From contig CAYMAX010000018.1 of NCBI GenBank assembly GCA_964388595.1, forward strand, positions 1-26,195: 26,195 bases of DNA, in the 5' to 3' direction. The stretch comes from CAYMAX01 sp964388595. GTDB lineage: Bacteria; Bacteroidota; Bacteroidia; Bacteroidales; UBA932. The position numbers were made by a program, and so were the translations under genes. Shown piece by piece: positions 1-7,732 of this stretch; position 1 is the stretch's first letter; every line of letters starts with the position of its first letter. The notes beneath the pieces were generated by a model that was given only the letters and a program-made list of their open reading frames with translations, was not told the origin of the DNA and did not search any database.

Positions 1-1353
1 AAACCTGTTGACGTTGAATGTGATATTAGGGAAAGTGATGACATAAGAGCTGTCTCGCGAGTTCTGGCTGTGCAACGCATTGACTGTCAAGCTCATCTTA
101 TTCCATGTCTTACCATATGATATAGAAGATGATACCTGATTTTCAAGTGCTTGTGTCACACTTTGAGAATTGTACTTACTGTTGGACGGACTCGAAAAAT
201 TGACAGATGCAGTAAATGATGTACCTGGGTTGGCCTTAGGGTCCTGAGTATGGTTCCATTGAAAGCCGAAGTTCTTGGATTGAAAGAAATCAAGTGCCCC
301 CTTGTCTCCCGTCTGGTCCACTGAGTATGTAACATTGATATTGCCGCTGAATTTGTATCTGAGTTTATATCTGGTAGTCAACTTGGCATTCCACGAACCG
401 AGAGTATAGAAGGAGCCGGTCAGAGAGATGTCAAAATAATCTCCCATTACAAAATAGACACCACCATCTTTGAGAAAAAAGCCTCTCGCTTCCTCTTCTC
501 CGAAAGTCGGAACCAAAATACCGCTGGCCCTCGATGGAGTCTTCGGGACAAAACCATAAGGGAGAAAAATAGGCAGAGGAACATCTTCAAGCACCATATA
601 TGCAGGACCAAAGACAGTCTTCTGCTTTGGTTTGGTCTCTATCTTGGCCTTAGTCATTTTGAGATAGTAATGAGGATGAGGAGCATCACAAACTGTATAT
701 TTACCTCCTGAGATATTGATGGACTGGTCGGGCATCATCTTGATATTGTCTCCCACCAAAATACCATCAGTCTCTTTGGTCACCATGTTCTTTATCTTCG
801 ATTTTCGACTCTTGAAATTGTAATAGACATTATCCATCTCATACGTCTGTCCGTTATCGGTCATCTCAGGTTTACCTTTGGTTATACCCAACGAGTCCGT
901 AACGCCGGAAGCATACACAGTCTGTTTGTCGATGTCGTACTCCATATACTCAGCTTTCATCTTCATAGAGCCGTAGGTGACATTGACATCTCCATAATAA
1001 TATATCATCTTCCTGCCATTGGAGAAATCTTCTATGACAGAATCTCGTGCAGTAGAGAAAGCAGGTCTGTCGATGGCTCCCTCAGGTCTGGGGCCGAGAG
1101 AATCTGCAGCAGAGAGTGAATCTCGGACAGAAAGTGAATCTCGGACAGAAAGTGAATCTCTGACTGAGAGCGAATCGGCTTTGCGAGGAGTGATTTTCCT
1201 GACAGAAAGAGTATCAGAAAGTTTTTGCGAATTGCGTATGAGAGTCGAATCACGTACCGAGGAGAGGTTTCTCTGTCCATACATAACTGCAGTTTGGGCA
1301 ACCAACAACACTAATATCGGAATAATCTTGACGATAAGTTTCGAAAACTGCAT
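1..1353 (-). CDS. lptD: LPS-assembly outer-membrane protein LptD, N-terminal part (runs off the left edge)
   Basis: The minus-strand frame is open from ATG at 1353 to base 1, giving 451 residues without a stop. Residues 1-26 form a signal peptide (hydrophobic IIPILVLLVAQTAVM, then YGQ). A Ser/Asp/Arg-rich linker with DSLSVR repeats follows at about 60-83. Residues about 110-250 fit the OstA/LptA-like beta-jellyroll (YYYGDVNVTYGSMKMKAEY; CDAPHPHYYLKMTKAKI). The LPYGFVPKTPSRASGILVPTFG segment then leads into alternating beta strands of the barrel. In this family LptD inserts lipopolysaccharide into the outer leaflet of the outer membrane, fed by the periplasmic Lpt bridge. Bacteroidota members are usually around 850-900 residues, so about half is present. 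A TAnnTTTG box lies just upstream, and the gene is divergent from a cell-wall amidase. The assignment rests on N-terminal motifs and is fairly secure. Confidence 0.85.
   Translation of the reverse strand, partial: MQFSKLIVKIIPILVLLVAQTAVMYGQRNLSSVRDSTLIRNSQKLSDTLSVRKITPRKADSLSVRDSLSVRDSLSVRDSLSAADSLGPRPEGAIDRPAFSTARDSVIEDFSNGRKMIYYYGDVNVTYGSMKMKAEYMEYDIDKQTVYASGVTDSLGITKGKPEMTDNGQTYEMDNVYYNFKSRKSKIKNMVTKETDGILVGDNIKMMPDQSINISGGKYTVCDAPHPHYYLKMTKAKIETKPKQKTVFGPAYMVLEDVPLPIFLPYGFVPKTPSRASGILVPTFGEEEARGFFLKDGGVYFVMGDYFDISLTGSFYTLGSWNAKLTTRYKLRYKFSGNINVTYSVDQTGDKGALDFFQSKNFGFQWNHTQDPKANPGTSFTASVNFSSPSNSKYNSQSVTQALENQVSSSISYGKTWNKMSLTVNALHSQNSRDSSYVITFPNITFNVNRF
1105..1176 (-). repeat. 18-base tandem repeat inside lptD (DSLSVR units)
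   Basis: Four consecutive 18-base units encode DSLSVR, DSLSVR, DSLSVR and DSLSAA (lptD residues 60-83). Two units, 1115-1132 and 1133-1150 on the plus strand, are base-for-base identical; the others differ by a few substitutions. The repeat sits in the flexible linker between the signal peptide and the jellyroll domain. Its length keeps the frame, so copy-number change would lengthen or shorten the linker by six residues. Confidence 0.85.
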
Positions 1354-1371
1354 AACGCAAAAATAGAGCAA

Positions 1372-1379
1372 CAAAGATA
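1372..1379 (-). promoter_or_regulatory. -7 promoter element candidate for lptD
   Basis: The minus strand reads TATCTTTG, a match to the Bacteroidota -7 consensus TAnnTTTG, ending 19 bases before the lptD ATG. I could not recognise a matching -33 TTTG at the usual spacing. Confidence 0.5.
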
Positions 1380-1391
1380 CTCATTTTTTAT

Positions 1392-1399
1392 TACCTTTG
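1392..1399 (+). promoter_or_regulatory. -7 promoter element candidate for the amidase-MCE operon
   Basis: TACCTTTG matches TAnnTTTG and lies 40 bases before the chosen amidase ATG at 1440. It is back to back with the lptD box 12 bases away, so the two divergent promoters must share upstream sequence. No clear -33 TTTG is visible. Confidence 0.5.
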
Positions 1400-1439
1400 T
1401 CGCCAATAAAGTTTATTGCGAGTTTATCATTACAAAATT

Positions 1440-2471
1440 ATGCCAAACCACATCAGAACGATAAAGAATTCCTTATTGATTATTCTTCTGATGATGATTT
1501 GTTTCAGCAGTTACTCTCAAAACAAATCAATGGTTAAGCTCGAGACAATAGTCATCGACGCAGGTCACGGAGGCAAAGATCCGGGGGCCATCAATGGCAA
1601 GATTTACGAAAAAGAGATTACACTGTCCATCGCCCTCAAATTGGGGGAATTGATTAAAGCCGGCTATCCCGATGTCAAAGTGGTCTACACCCGCTCTTCT
1701 GATGTTTTCATTCCCGTCTACGAAAGGGCAGAAATCGCAAATAAAAATCACGCCGACCTTTTTATCTCCATTCACACCAATTCTGCCAAAGAGACTGCTG
1801 CAAGGGGCTCTGAGACTTTTGTCATGGGGCTTGACAAGACCAATTCCAATCTCGAAGTGTGCCAGCTCGAAAATAGTGTCATCGTGATGGAAGACGATTA
1901 TTCATCCAGATATGAAGGATTTGATCCCAAAAATCCCGAGTCATACATCATCTTTTCACTATTGCAAAATTCTCACCTGGAGCAGAGTCTGATTTTCGCC
2001 TCTTACATACAGAAAAACTTTATGAGTGGCCCCATCTCTCACGACCGTGGTATCAAACAAGATATTTTTCTGGTGCTGTGGAAATGCACTATGCCATCAG
2101 TACTTGTCGAAGTGGGATTCATCTCCAATCAGTCCGATTGCAAAGTCATGACATCTGACGCCAATCAACTTAAAATCGCAAATTCACTTTATCAGGCTTT
2201 TGTCAAATACAAAAAACAATACGACACCGAGATAGAGATGAATGAGAAGAAGAATGATACAGGGAGATATGCCATTCAGGTTATGGCATCTTCCACATAT
2301 CTTCCAAAAGGTTCAAAAGAATTTAAAGGAGAGGATTGCACCTACGTCAGGTCAGGCAATCTTTACAAATATATCGTAGGCAAGTATTCCACCAAAAAAG
2401 AGGCAGACTCCACTTTGGTACGAATCAAGAAAAAATTTCCTCAAGCCTACATCATTACTCTCGCACAATAA
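1440..2471 (+). CDS. Secreted N-acetylmuramoyl-L-alanine amidase (Amidase_3) with C-terminal SPOR-like domain
   Basis: This zinc amidase cleaves the bond between N-acetylmuramic acid and L-alanine in peptidoglycan and acts in the periplasm. From ATG 1440 it has 343 residues. A signal peptide covers 1-27 (LLIILLMMICFSSYSQ). The Amidase_3 domain spans about 35-258: IVIDAGHGGKDPGA carries zinc ligand H43, E57 fits the second ligand, SIHTNSA gives H112, and VLVEVGFISN gives catalytic E224. Residues 276-343 (RYAIQVMASS, then YIVGKYSTKKEAD) look like a SPOR-type domain, which in known proteins binds denuded glycan at division sites. An in-frame TTG at 1416 would add eight residues before the signal peptide; I prefer the ATG because it places the signal peptide at the N terminus. 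It probably shares a transcript with the MCE gene 26 bases downstream. Confidence 0.9.
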   Translation: MPNHIRTIKNSLLIILLMMICFSSYSQNKSMVKLETIVIDAGHGGKDPGAINGKIYEKEITLSIALKLGELIKAGYPDVKVVYTRSSDVFIPVYERAEIANKNHADLFISIHTNSAKETAARGSETFVMGLDKTNSNLEVCQLENSVIVMEDDYSSRYEGFDPKNPESYIIFSLLQNSHLEQSLIFASYIQKNFMSGPISHDRGIKQDIFLVLWKCTMPSVLVEVGFISNQSDCKVMTSDANQLKIANSLYQAFVKYKKQYDTEIEMNEKKNDTGRYAIQVMASSTYLPKGSKEFKGEDCTYVRSGNLYKYIVGKYSTKKEADSTLVRIKKKFPQAYIITLAQ

Positions 2472-2497
2472 CGAATTAAATTAAGAAATACATAATT

Positions 2498-3409
2498 ATG
2501 AAAATTTCCAAAGAAGCGAAAATAGGATTGTTCGTAGTACTGATAATCGCTGCCATATTTATCCTCATCAACTTTTTGAGAGGCAATGGTTTCCTGAAAA
2601 GAAGCAATGACTACTACTCATCTTATGAAAATGTAGAAGGACTCAATCCCTCCACTCCCGTCTATATCCAGGGATTCAAAGCAGGTTCAGTGGTTGCCAT
2701 CAAATACAATAAGAAAAAAGCCAATTATGTCATCAAGATAAATATGAAGGGAGAGTTCGACATTCCCCAAGATTCGAGGACAGAAATCTACAGTTCAGAT
2801 ATCTTGGGAGGTAAGGCCATCAGAGTGGTGTATGGTGAATCGAAACTTCTTGCCAAATCGGGAGACACCCTCAGGGGGAGTTCACAGCCCGACATGTTAT
2901 CACAGCTCATCAATGGAGTCATTCCCATCAAAGACCAGATTAATGTACTGATTAACAACCTCAATGAAGCCATCACTAACATCAACGACATCCTCAACGA
3001 AAGCAACAAAAAAGAGGTAGCTGAGATACTATCAGGCATCAGGAAGAGTGTAGACAACATTGAGTACATATCATCAGCTCTGAAGACCAACTCTCCGGAA
3101 CTTTCTGGTATTATCGTCAACCTCAACACTCTCACTGAGCAACTCAAATCATCAGTCACAAAGCTTGATGTGACCCTTGACAATGCTGCTGCCATCTCAC
3201 AGGAACTGAAAGAAGCTGAGCTGAAAGAGACTATCAACAATCTCAAAACTCTTATCGAGAAATTGCAAGACCCTTCAGGAAGCCTTGGCAAATTGATGAA
3301 AACAGATTCTCTCCACAATTCCATCAACAATCTTACCAACGATCTTGATTCTCTGGTAAAAAAGATAGAAGCCAATCCCAAAAAATATATGAAAATATCA
3401 GTTTTCTAA
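2498..3409 (+). CDS. MCE/MlaD family lipid-transport protein
   Basis: The 303-residue product starts with a single membrane anchor at about 8-27 (KIGLFVVLIIAAIFILINFL). An MCE domain follows at about 38-114: the segment VEGLNPSTPVYIQGFKAGSV and, later, SSDILGGKAIRVVYG are characteristic. The rest (about 130-295) is a long helical, coiled-coil-like region rich in Asn, Leu, Lys and Glu. Family members such as MlaD are substrate-binding subunits of ABC systems that move phospholipids between the inner and outer membranes. The ATPase and permease partners are not in the window. An MCE gene directly after a cell-wall amidase is a familiar arrangement in Bacteroidales. The family call is firm; the lipid carried and the direction of transport are not visible. 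Confidence 0.9.
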   Translation: MKISKEAKIGLFVVLIIAAIFILINFLRGNGFLKRSNDYYSSYENVEGLNPSTPVYIQGFKAGSVVAIKYNKKKANYVIKINMKGEFDIPQDSRTEIYSSDILGGKAIRVVYGESKLLAKSGDTLRGSSQPDMLSQLINGVIPIKDQINVLINNLNEAITNINDILNESNKKEVAEILSGIRKSVDNIEYISSALKTNSPELSGIIVNLNTLTEQLKSSVTKLDVTLDNAAAISQELKEAELKETINNLKTLIEKLQDPSGSLGKLMKTDSLHNSINNLTNDLDSLVKKIEANPKKYMKISVF

Positions 3410-3504
3410 ATAATATTTTTGTTACATGATATTTATTATATTTGAGTATTAGAGAGTTAAATATTTCTGCAAAATTTTTTCAAGAATTTAATTTTTTAAT
3501 AGAA

Positions 3505-3512
3505 TATTTTTG
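3505..3512 (+). promoter_or_regulatory. -7 promoter element candidate for dnaA
   Basis: TATTTTTG matches TAnnTTTG 62 bases before the dnaA ATG, in the AT-rich gap 3410-3574. A second match, TATATTTG at 3437-3444, has TTTG at 3418-3421, but the 15-base spacing is short. I see no DnaA-box cluster or hairpin in this gap. Confidence 0.4.
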
Positions 3513-3574
3513 CTCAAATTTGTAGTCGCTTGTAAAAGAAAAGTACGAGCCTAAAACTAATCTTAACAACCTTA

Positions 3575-4996
3575 ATGAAGGGACCGGAATACATAACTGT
3601 ATGGGATAATTGTCTGACCATTATCCGGGATAATATACCCCCACGCAGCTTTAAAACCTGGTTCGAACCCATTAAGGCTATCCGTTTGGAAGACTCCACT
3701 CTCACTTTGGAAGTTCCTTCAGAATTTTTCAGAGAATACCTCGAAGATCACTTTATAGATTTGATCAGTAAGACATTGAGAAGAGAGATAGGAAGTGAAG
3801 CCAAGTTGATCTACAATGTCAAGATTATCAAGGACACCATCATCTCATATCCTGAAAAACCTGCTGCTCCCGTCACCAATCCGGATGTATCATTCTCATC
3901 CAGCAAGACTGCCAATATTACAGATGCCTACATCATACCCGGTCTCACGAGATTGAACATCAAGCCCAACCTCAACAATAGTTATTCATTCGATTCTTTC
4001 GTAGAGGGAGACTGCAACCGTTTGGGCCGTTCTGCCGGCTTAGAAATATCCAACAAGCCGGGCAATAACACTTTCAATCCCCTTTTCCTATACGGAGGTC
4101 CGGGACTTGGCAAGACCCATCTGGCTCAGGCCATAGGTATTGAGATTAAGAAAAAACATCCCGAGAAAATAGTTCTCTACGTCACTGCAGACCACTTCAA
4201 GACTCAGTATATGGATGCAGTCAATGTGAAGAACAAACTCACAGACTTTCTCCATTTCTACCAGTCTATTGACACCCTCATAGTGGATGATGTTCACGAA
4301 TTTGCAGAAAGACATGGTACTCAGAATGCCTTCTTCCAGATATTCAATCACCTCCATCAGCTTGACAAACAGCTGATACTTACCTCCGACAAAGCACCTG
4401 TCGATCTTCAGGGGTTGGAGCAAAGGTTGCTTTCCCGTTTTAAATGGGGACTGACCACTGAACTTCTTCCTCCCGATTATCAGACCAGAGTTGAGATACT
4501 CAAATCAAAGAGTTTCAGAGAAGGGATAAGTCTTCCTGAGGATGTGATAGAATACATAGCTTCCAAAATCACAGACAATGTGAGAGAGCTTGAAGGGACA
4601 CTCGTTTCCCTAATGGCCAATGCCACCTTTACCAAGAAGAAAATCACCATTGAATTGGCCAAGGCATTGATAGAAAAGATAGTAAGCATTCCCAAGAATG
4701 ATATTTCCATTGGTAAGATTAAAAATACCGTATGCAACTACTTCGGTATTACTAATGAGATGTTCCTCTCCAATACACGAAAGAGAGAGATCGTCCAGGC
4801 ACGTCAGATTGCTATGTATCTAAGTCGCAATATGACCAATACTTCTCTCGATTCGATAGGGACACAGATAGGTGGGAAAAATCACGCCACAGTCTTATAT
4901 GCCTGCAATACCGTTTGTGATTTGATGGATACCGACCGTTCATTCCGTCAATATATCACAGATATAGAGAAACAGCTTAAGATTAATAATCTCTAA
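3575..4996 (+). CDS. dnaA: Chromosomal replication initiator protein DnaA
   Basis: DnaA binds the replication origin and opens it to start chromosome replication. The 473 residues show all four domains. Domain I is at about 1-85 (WDNCLTIIRDNIPPRSFKTWFEPI), followed by a variable linker to about 135. The AAA+ ATPase is at about 140-345, with Walker A GGPGLGKT at 174-181 and Walker B as LIVDDVHEF. The C-terminal DNA-binding domain contains the DnaA signature IGGKNHATVLYACNTV. Length and motif order are normal. pepD starts 12 bases after the stop, so the genes are probably co-transcribed. The 165-base upstream gap holds promoter-like boxes but no visible DnaA-box array, so the origin is not evident here. 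Confidence 0.97.
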   Translation: MKGPEYITVWDNCLTIIRDNIPPRSFKTWFEPIKAIRLEDSTLTLEVPSEFFREYLEDHFIDLISKTLRREIGSEAKLIYNVKIIKDTIISYPEKPAAPVTNPDVSFSSSKTANITDAYIIPGLTRLNIKPNLNNSYSFDSFVEGDCNRLGRSAGLEISNKPGNNTFNPLFLYGGPGLGKTHLAQAIGIEIKKKHPEKIVLYVTADHFKTQYMDAVNVKNKLTDFLHFYQSIDTLIVDDVHEFAERHGTQNAFFQIFNHLHQLDKQLILTSDKAPVDLQGLEQRLLSRFKWGLTTELLPPDYQTRVEILKSKSFREGISLPEDVIEYIASKITDNVRELEGTLVSLMANATFTKKKITIELAKALIEKIVSIPKNDISIGKIKNTVCNYFGITNEMFLSNTRKREIVQARQIAMYLSRNMTNTSLDSIGTQIGGKNHATVLYACNTVCDLMDTDRSFRQYITDIEKQLKINNL

Positions 4997-5008
4997 CATA
5001 TTTACATC

Positions 5009-6442
5009 ATGACTTCAGATAAGATTCTCGCGTATTTTCGTGAGATTCTCTGTATTCCAAGAGAATCGGGACACGAAGAGAAAATTATAGCATACCTCCA
5101 GGATTTTGCACATAACCATCATTTGGATTGCAAGACCGATGATGCAGGCAATGTGCTGATAACCAAGGAAGCGACCAAAGGGAGAGAATCCTCCCCCACC
5201 ATCATCCTTCAAAGTCACTCAGATATGGTTTGCGAAAAGAACAGTGGCGTGGAGCACGACTTCATAAATGACCCCATCAAAGCTGTCGTTGAAAACGGAT
5301 GGCTGATAGCCAAGGAGACTACACTCGGTGCAGACTGCGGTATCGGTATTGCTGCCCAGCTTGCTGTTCTTGACGATACTCAATTGCAACACGGGAAGAT
5401 AGAATGTCTTTTCACTTCATCTGAAGAGACAGGTATGGATGGTGCTTTCGGCATGAAGCCCGGTTTTATCACCGGAGACATACTTCTCAATCTCGATTCC
5501 GAAGACGAAGGTCAACTATTTATCGGTTGCGCAGGTGGCATGGACACTACTGCCAAATTCAGACACACCCCTCAGCCGTTGAATAAAAACTATGTAAATT
5601 ATAAAATTGGTTTTAGCGGAGGTATAGGTGGTCACAGCGGAGACGATATCGAAAAAGGCCGTTCCAATGCCATCAAATCTCTTGCACGCACCCTCTTCAA
5701 CATTATGAAGTCTGTCGATATAGACCTATGCTACATTGACGGAGGGAACAAGAGAAATGCCATTGCCCGCGAAGCTTATGCCATCATCTCCTTTGATGGC
5801 AAACATCTAAAAGAGATAAAAGAGATTTTCAATAACATCACAAGTGCCATTAAGTCTGAATTTTCCATCACCGACCCCAATATAGAGGCTTCATTTGAGA
5901 AAAAAGAGTGGAAAGAGTGTGTCATTGACGGAGTCACTGCCCACAATCTCATTTATGCTCTCAATGGCGTTCCTCACGGAGTATTGGCTATGAGTGCTGA
6001 TATTCCCGGCCTTGTGGAGACCTCTACCAACCTTTCTTCAGTGAAGATAGATGGCAACATCATCAGGATAGGGACCAGTCAGAGAAGTTCAGTGAATAGC
6101 GCACGTTACTATGCTGCCGAGGTTATTGAATCAGTATTCTCTGTGGCCGGAGCAGAAGTCACCCATGAATCTGAATACCCTGGATGGAAACCAAAACTCG
6201 ATTCCCACATACTGGAAATATGTAAAAGTTCATACACCGCTCTCTTTGGCAACGAGCCCATAGTCAGAGCTATCCACGCCGGACTTGAATGCGGACTCTT
6301 TTTAAAATCATATCCCCGACTCGATATGATCTCCTTCGGTCCCACACTCAGGGGTGTTCATGCTCCCGGGGAGAGACTTGAGCTTGCAAGTCTTGATAAG
6401 TTTGCCAAACTTCTGGAAGATGTAATAATTAGATGTAAATAA
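5009..6442 (+). CDS. pepD: Cytosol non-specific dipeptidase / aminoacyl-histidine dipeptidase (M20C)
   Basis: PepD is a cytosolic dinuclear zinc peptidase that hydrolyses a broad range of dipeptides, including Xaa-His. The 477 residues match the usual family length. Visible active-site motifs are QSHSDMV (metal ligand H70, catalytic-site D72), TLGADCGIG (D109, expected bridging ligand), SSEETGMDGAF (E139/E140) and NLDSEDEG (D163), with HAGLECGLF and GVHAPGERLEL near the C terminus. The family usually reads GADNG where this protein has GADCG, a mild variation next to the ligand. There is no signal peptide. It sits between dnaA (12-base gap) and rpe (1-base gap), which looks like shared transcription rather than a functional link. 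Confidence 0.95.
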   Translation: MTSDKILAYFREILCIPRESGHEEKIIAYLQDFAHNHHLDCKTDDAGNVLITKEATKGRESSPTIILQSHSDMVCEKNSGVEHDFINDPIKAVVENGWLIAKETTLGADCGIGIAAQLAVLDDTQLQHGKIECLFTSSEETGMDGAFGMKPGFITGDILLNLDSEDEGQLFIGCAGGMDTTAKFRHTPQPLNKNYVNYKIGFSGGIGGHSGDDIEKGRSNAIKSLARTLFNIMKSVDIDLCYIDGGNKRNAIAREAYAIISFDGKHLKEIKEIFNNITSAIKSEFSITDPNIEASFEKKEWKECVIDGVTAHNLIYALNGVPHGVLAMSADIPGLVETSTNLSSVKIDGNIIRIGTSQRSSVNSARYYAAEVIESVFSVAGAEVTHESEYPGWKPKLDSHILEICKSSYTALFGNEPIVRAIHAGLECGLFLKSYPRLDMISFGPTLRGVHAPGERLELASLDKFAKLLEDVIIRCK

Positions 6443-6443
6443 T

Positions 6444-7085
6444 ATGTTGGTAGCCCCCTCACTTTTGACAGCCGATTTCAATCATCTTGGAGATGCTGTG
6501 GAGATGATTAATAAATCTGAAGCAGATTTTATCCATCTCGATATTATGGACGGGGTCTTCGTTCCCAACATCTCTTTCGGATTTCCTGTGATTCAGTCTG
6601 TCACCAAGATTGCCACCAAACCTTTGGATGCACATCTGATGATAGTAGACCCAGACAGATATATTCAACGTTTTGCAGATTTAGGTGTAAAATACCTCAG
6701 TGTTCACTACGAAGCATGCACCCATCTCAATCGCTCACTAAGTTTCATCCGCAATTGCGGGATGAAAGCGGGTGTTGCACTCAATCCTCATACTCCTCCC
6801 TCAGCTCTCGAATACATAATAGAGTATTGCGACTTCGTATTGGTAATGTCTGTCAACCCCGGATTTGGTGCCCAAAGTTTCATAGATAATTCCATTAAGA
6901 AGATTTCAGCCATCAAAGAGATGATTCTCAAGAGAGGACTTCATTGCCTTATAGAAGTGGATGGCGGTGTCTCCCTATCAAATATAGGCACACTATCAAA
7001 GGCAGGTGCAGATATAGTGGTAGCAGGCAACTCTGTCTTTTCCTCTTCAGATCCGATTAAGACCATTCATTCTCTCCATATTTAA
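6444..7085 (+). CDS. rpe: Ribulose-phosphate 3-epimerase
   Basis: Rpe interconverts D-ribulose 5-phosphate and D-xylulose 5-phosphate in the pentose phosphate pathway. The 213 residues form a complete TIM barrel. Expected metal and catalytic residues are present: HLDIMDG (H31, D33), DAHLMIVDP (H64) and LIEVDGGVS (D173), with the flexible-loop motif MSVNPGFGAQSF. The start ATG comes one base after the pepD stop, so translation of the two is probably coupled. In many Bacteroidales rpe is followed by a competence-type comEC gene; here a small membrane protein follows instead. Confidence 0.97.
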   Translation: MLVAPSLLTADFNHLGDAVEMINKSEADFIHLDIMDGVFVPNISFGFPVIQSVTKIATKPLDAHLMIVDPDRYIQRFADLGVKYLSVHYEACTHLNRSLSFIRNCGMKAGVALNPHTPPSALEYIIEYCDFVLVMSVNPGFGAQSFIDNSIKKISAIKEMILKRGLHCLIEVDGGVSLSNIGTLSKAGADIVVAGNSVFSSSDPIKTIHSLHI

Positions 7086-7108
7086 AAGTCATCTTTAATA
7101 CTTTAACA

Positions 7109-7717
7109 ATGAATATATTTAAAAATAAAGGACAGGGCATTTTTGCCTTAGTCTACATTCTCCTTGTACTCACCACTATCGTCATCGCCCTTTGTCACAC
7201 CTGGACCAATCTTTTGTGGTACACTTTCCAGGGCAATATTTTCGCTCTTGTGGTGATGATAATAGATTTGGGATATTTCTCCAAAGGCAAAACTCTGTCA
7301 CACAAGTTTGCCCTTACAGAATTTACAGCTTTGATAGCTATCCTCACCATCGGAGTTATCTACTGCACCCTTCTCGGTAAATTTTTCTCAAAAGGCTTTT
7401 GGTGCGATTTCCAAAATCTCACTTTCCATTTTACCTCTCCCATCCTGTTCGCTGCCTATTTCTTTATTTACAGGAGAAAAGAGGCACCTGCCATAAGACA
7501 GGCCCCTTGGTGCTTGATTCCCCCACTTGCATATATATGCTTTGTCTTCGTGAGAAACGCCATTTTGGGAATAAAATGGTACCCTTATTTTTTCGTCAAT
7601 ATCGATAAACTCGGTGTATGGGGCTTCGTAAAATGGGTAGCCATCATTACCATCTGCCTTCTTATCGTGGGCTACGGAATCTTATGGATATGTAACTCAT
7701 CCAAAAAGAAGAAATAA
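7109..7717 (+). CDS. Predicted integral membrane protein, Pr6Pr-like family
   Basis: The 202-residue product is hydrophobic, with about six predicted membrane segments (roughly 12-29, 36-53, 68-90, 104-121, 132-152 and 170-194), and ends in a Lys-rich tail. The stretch from HFTSPILF through WCLIPPLAYICFVFVRNAILG and WYPYFFVNIDKLG resembles the pattern of the Pr6Pr family: a His-Pro pair, then a Trp-Pro-Tyr-rich segment with an Arg and YPYxF. That family has no established biochemical function. It lies 23 bases after rpe, so it is likely the last gene of the dnaA-pepD-rpe run, and it converges on pruA across an AT-rich hairpin. The membrane call is firm; the family call is from recalled motif shape. 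Confidence 0.7.
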   Translation: MNIFKNKGQGIFALVYILLVLTTIVIALCHTWTNLLWYTFQGNIFALVVMIIDLGYFSKGKTLSHKFALTEFTALIAILTIGVIYCTLLGKFFSKGFWCDFQNLTFHFTSPILFAAYFFIYRRKEAPAIRQAPWCLIPPLAYICFVFVRNAILGIKWYPYFFVNIDKLGVWGFVKWVAIITICLLIVGYGILWICNSSKKKK

Positions 7718-7732
7718 TTAAACTAATTATTT
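7712..7732. terminator. AT-only hairpin at the convergent junction with pruA
   Basis: AAATAATTA (7712-7720) and TAATTATTT (7724-7732) form a perfect 9-base inverted repeat with a 3-base loop. It spans the 9-base gap between two convergent genes and overlaps both stop codons. With no G or C in the stem it would be weak, so it is only a candidate bidirectional terminator. Confidence 0.4.

Noticed and set aside
1019..1366. A 115-residue plus-strand open frame rich in ESESRTES repeats
   Set aside because: It is the antisense reading of the lptD DSLSVR repeat region; the minus strand has a signal peptide and a coherent LptD sequence.
2788..3381. A 197-residue minus-strand Leu/Ser-rich open frame
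   Set aside because: It is antisense to the helical region of the MCE gene; the Leu/Ser bias is the complement of its Glu/Lys/Asn codons.
3410..3574. Origin of replication upstream of dnaA
   Set aside because: The gap is AT-rich, but I see no TTATCCACA-type boxes or repeated 9-mers, so proximity to dnaA alone is not enough.
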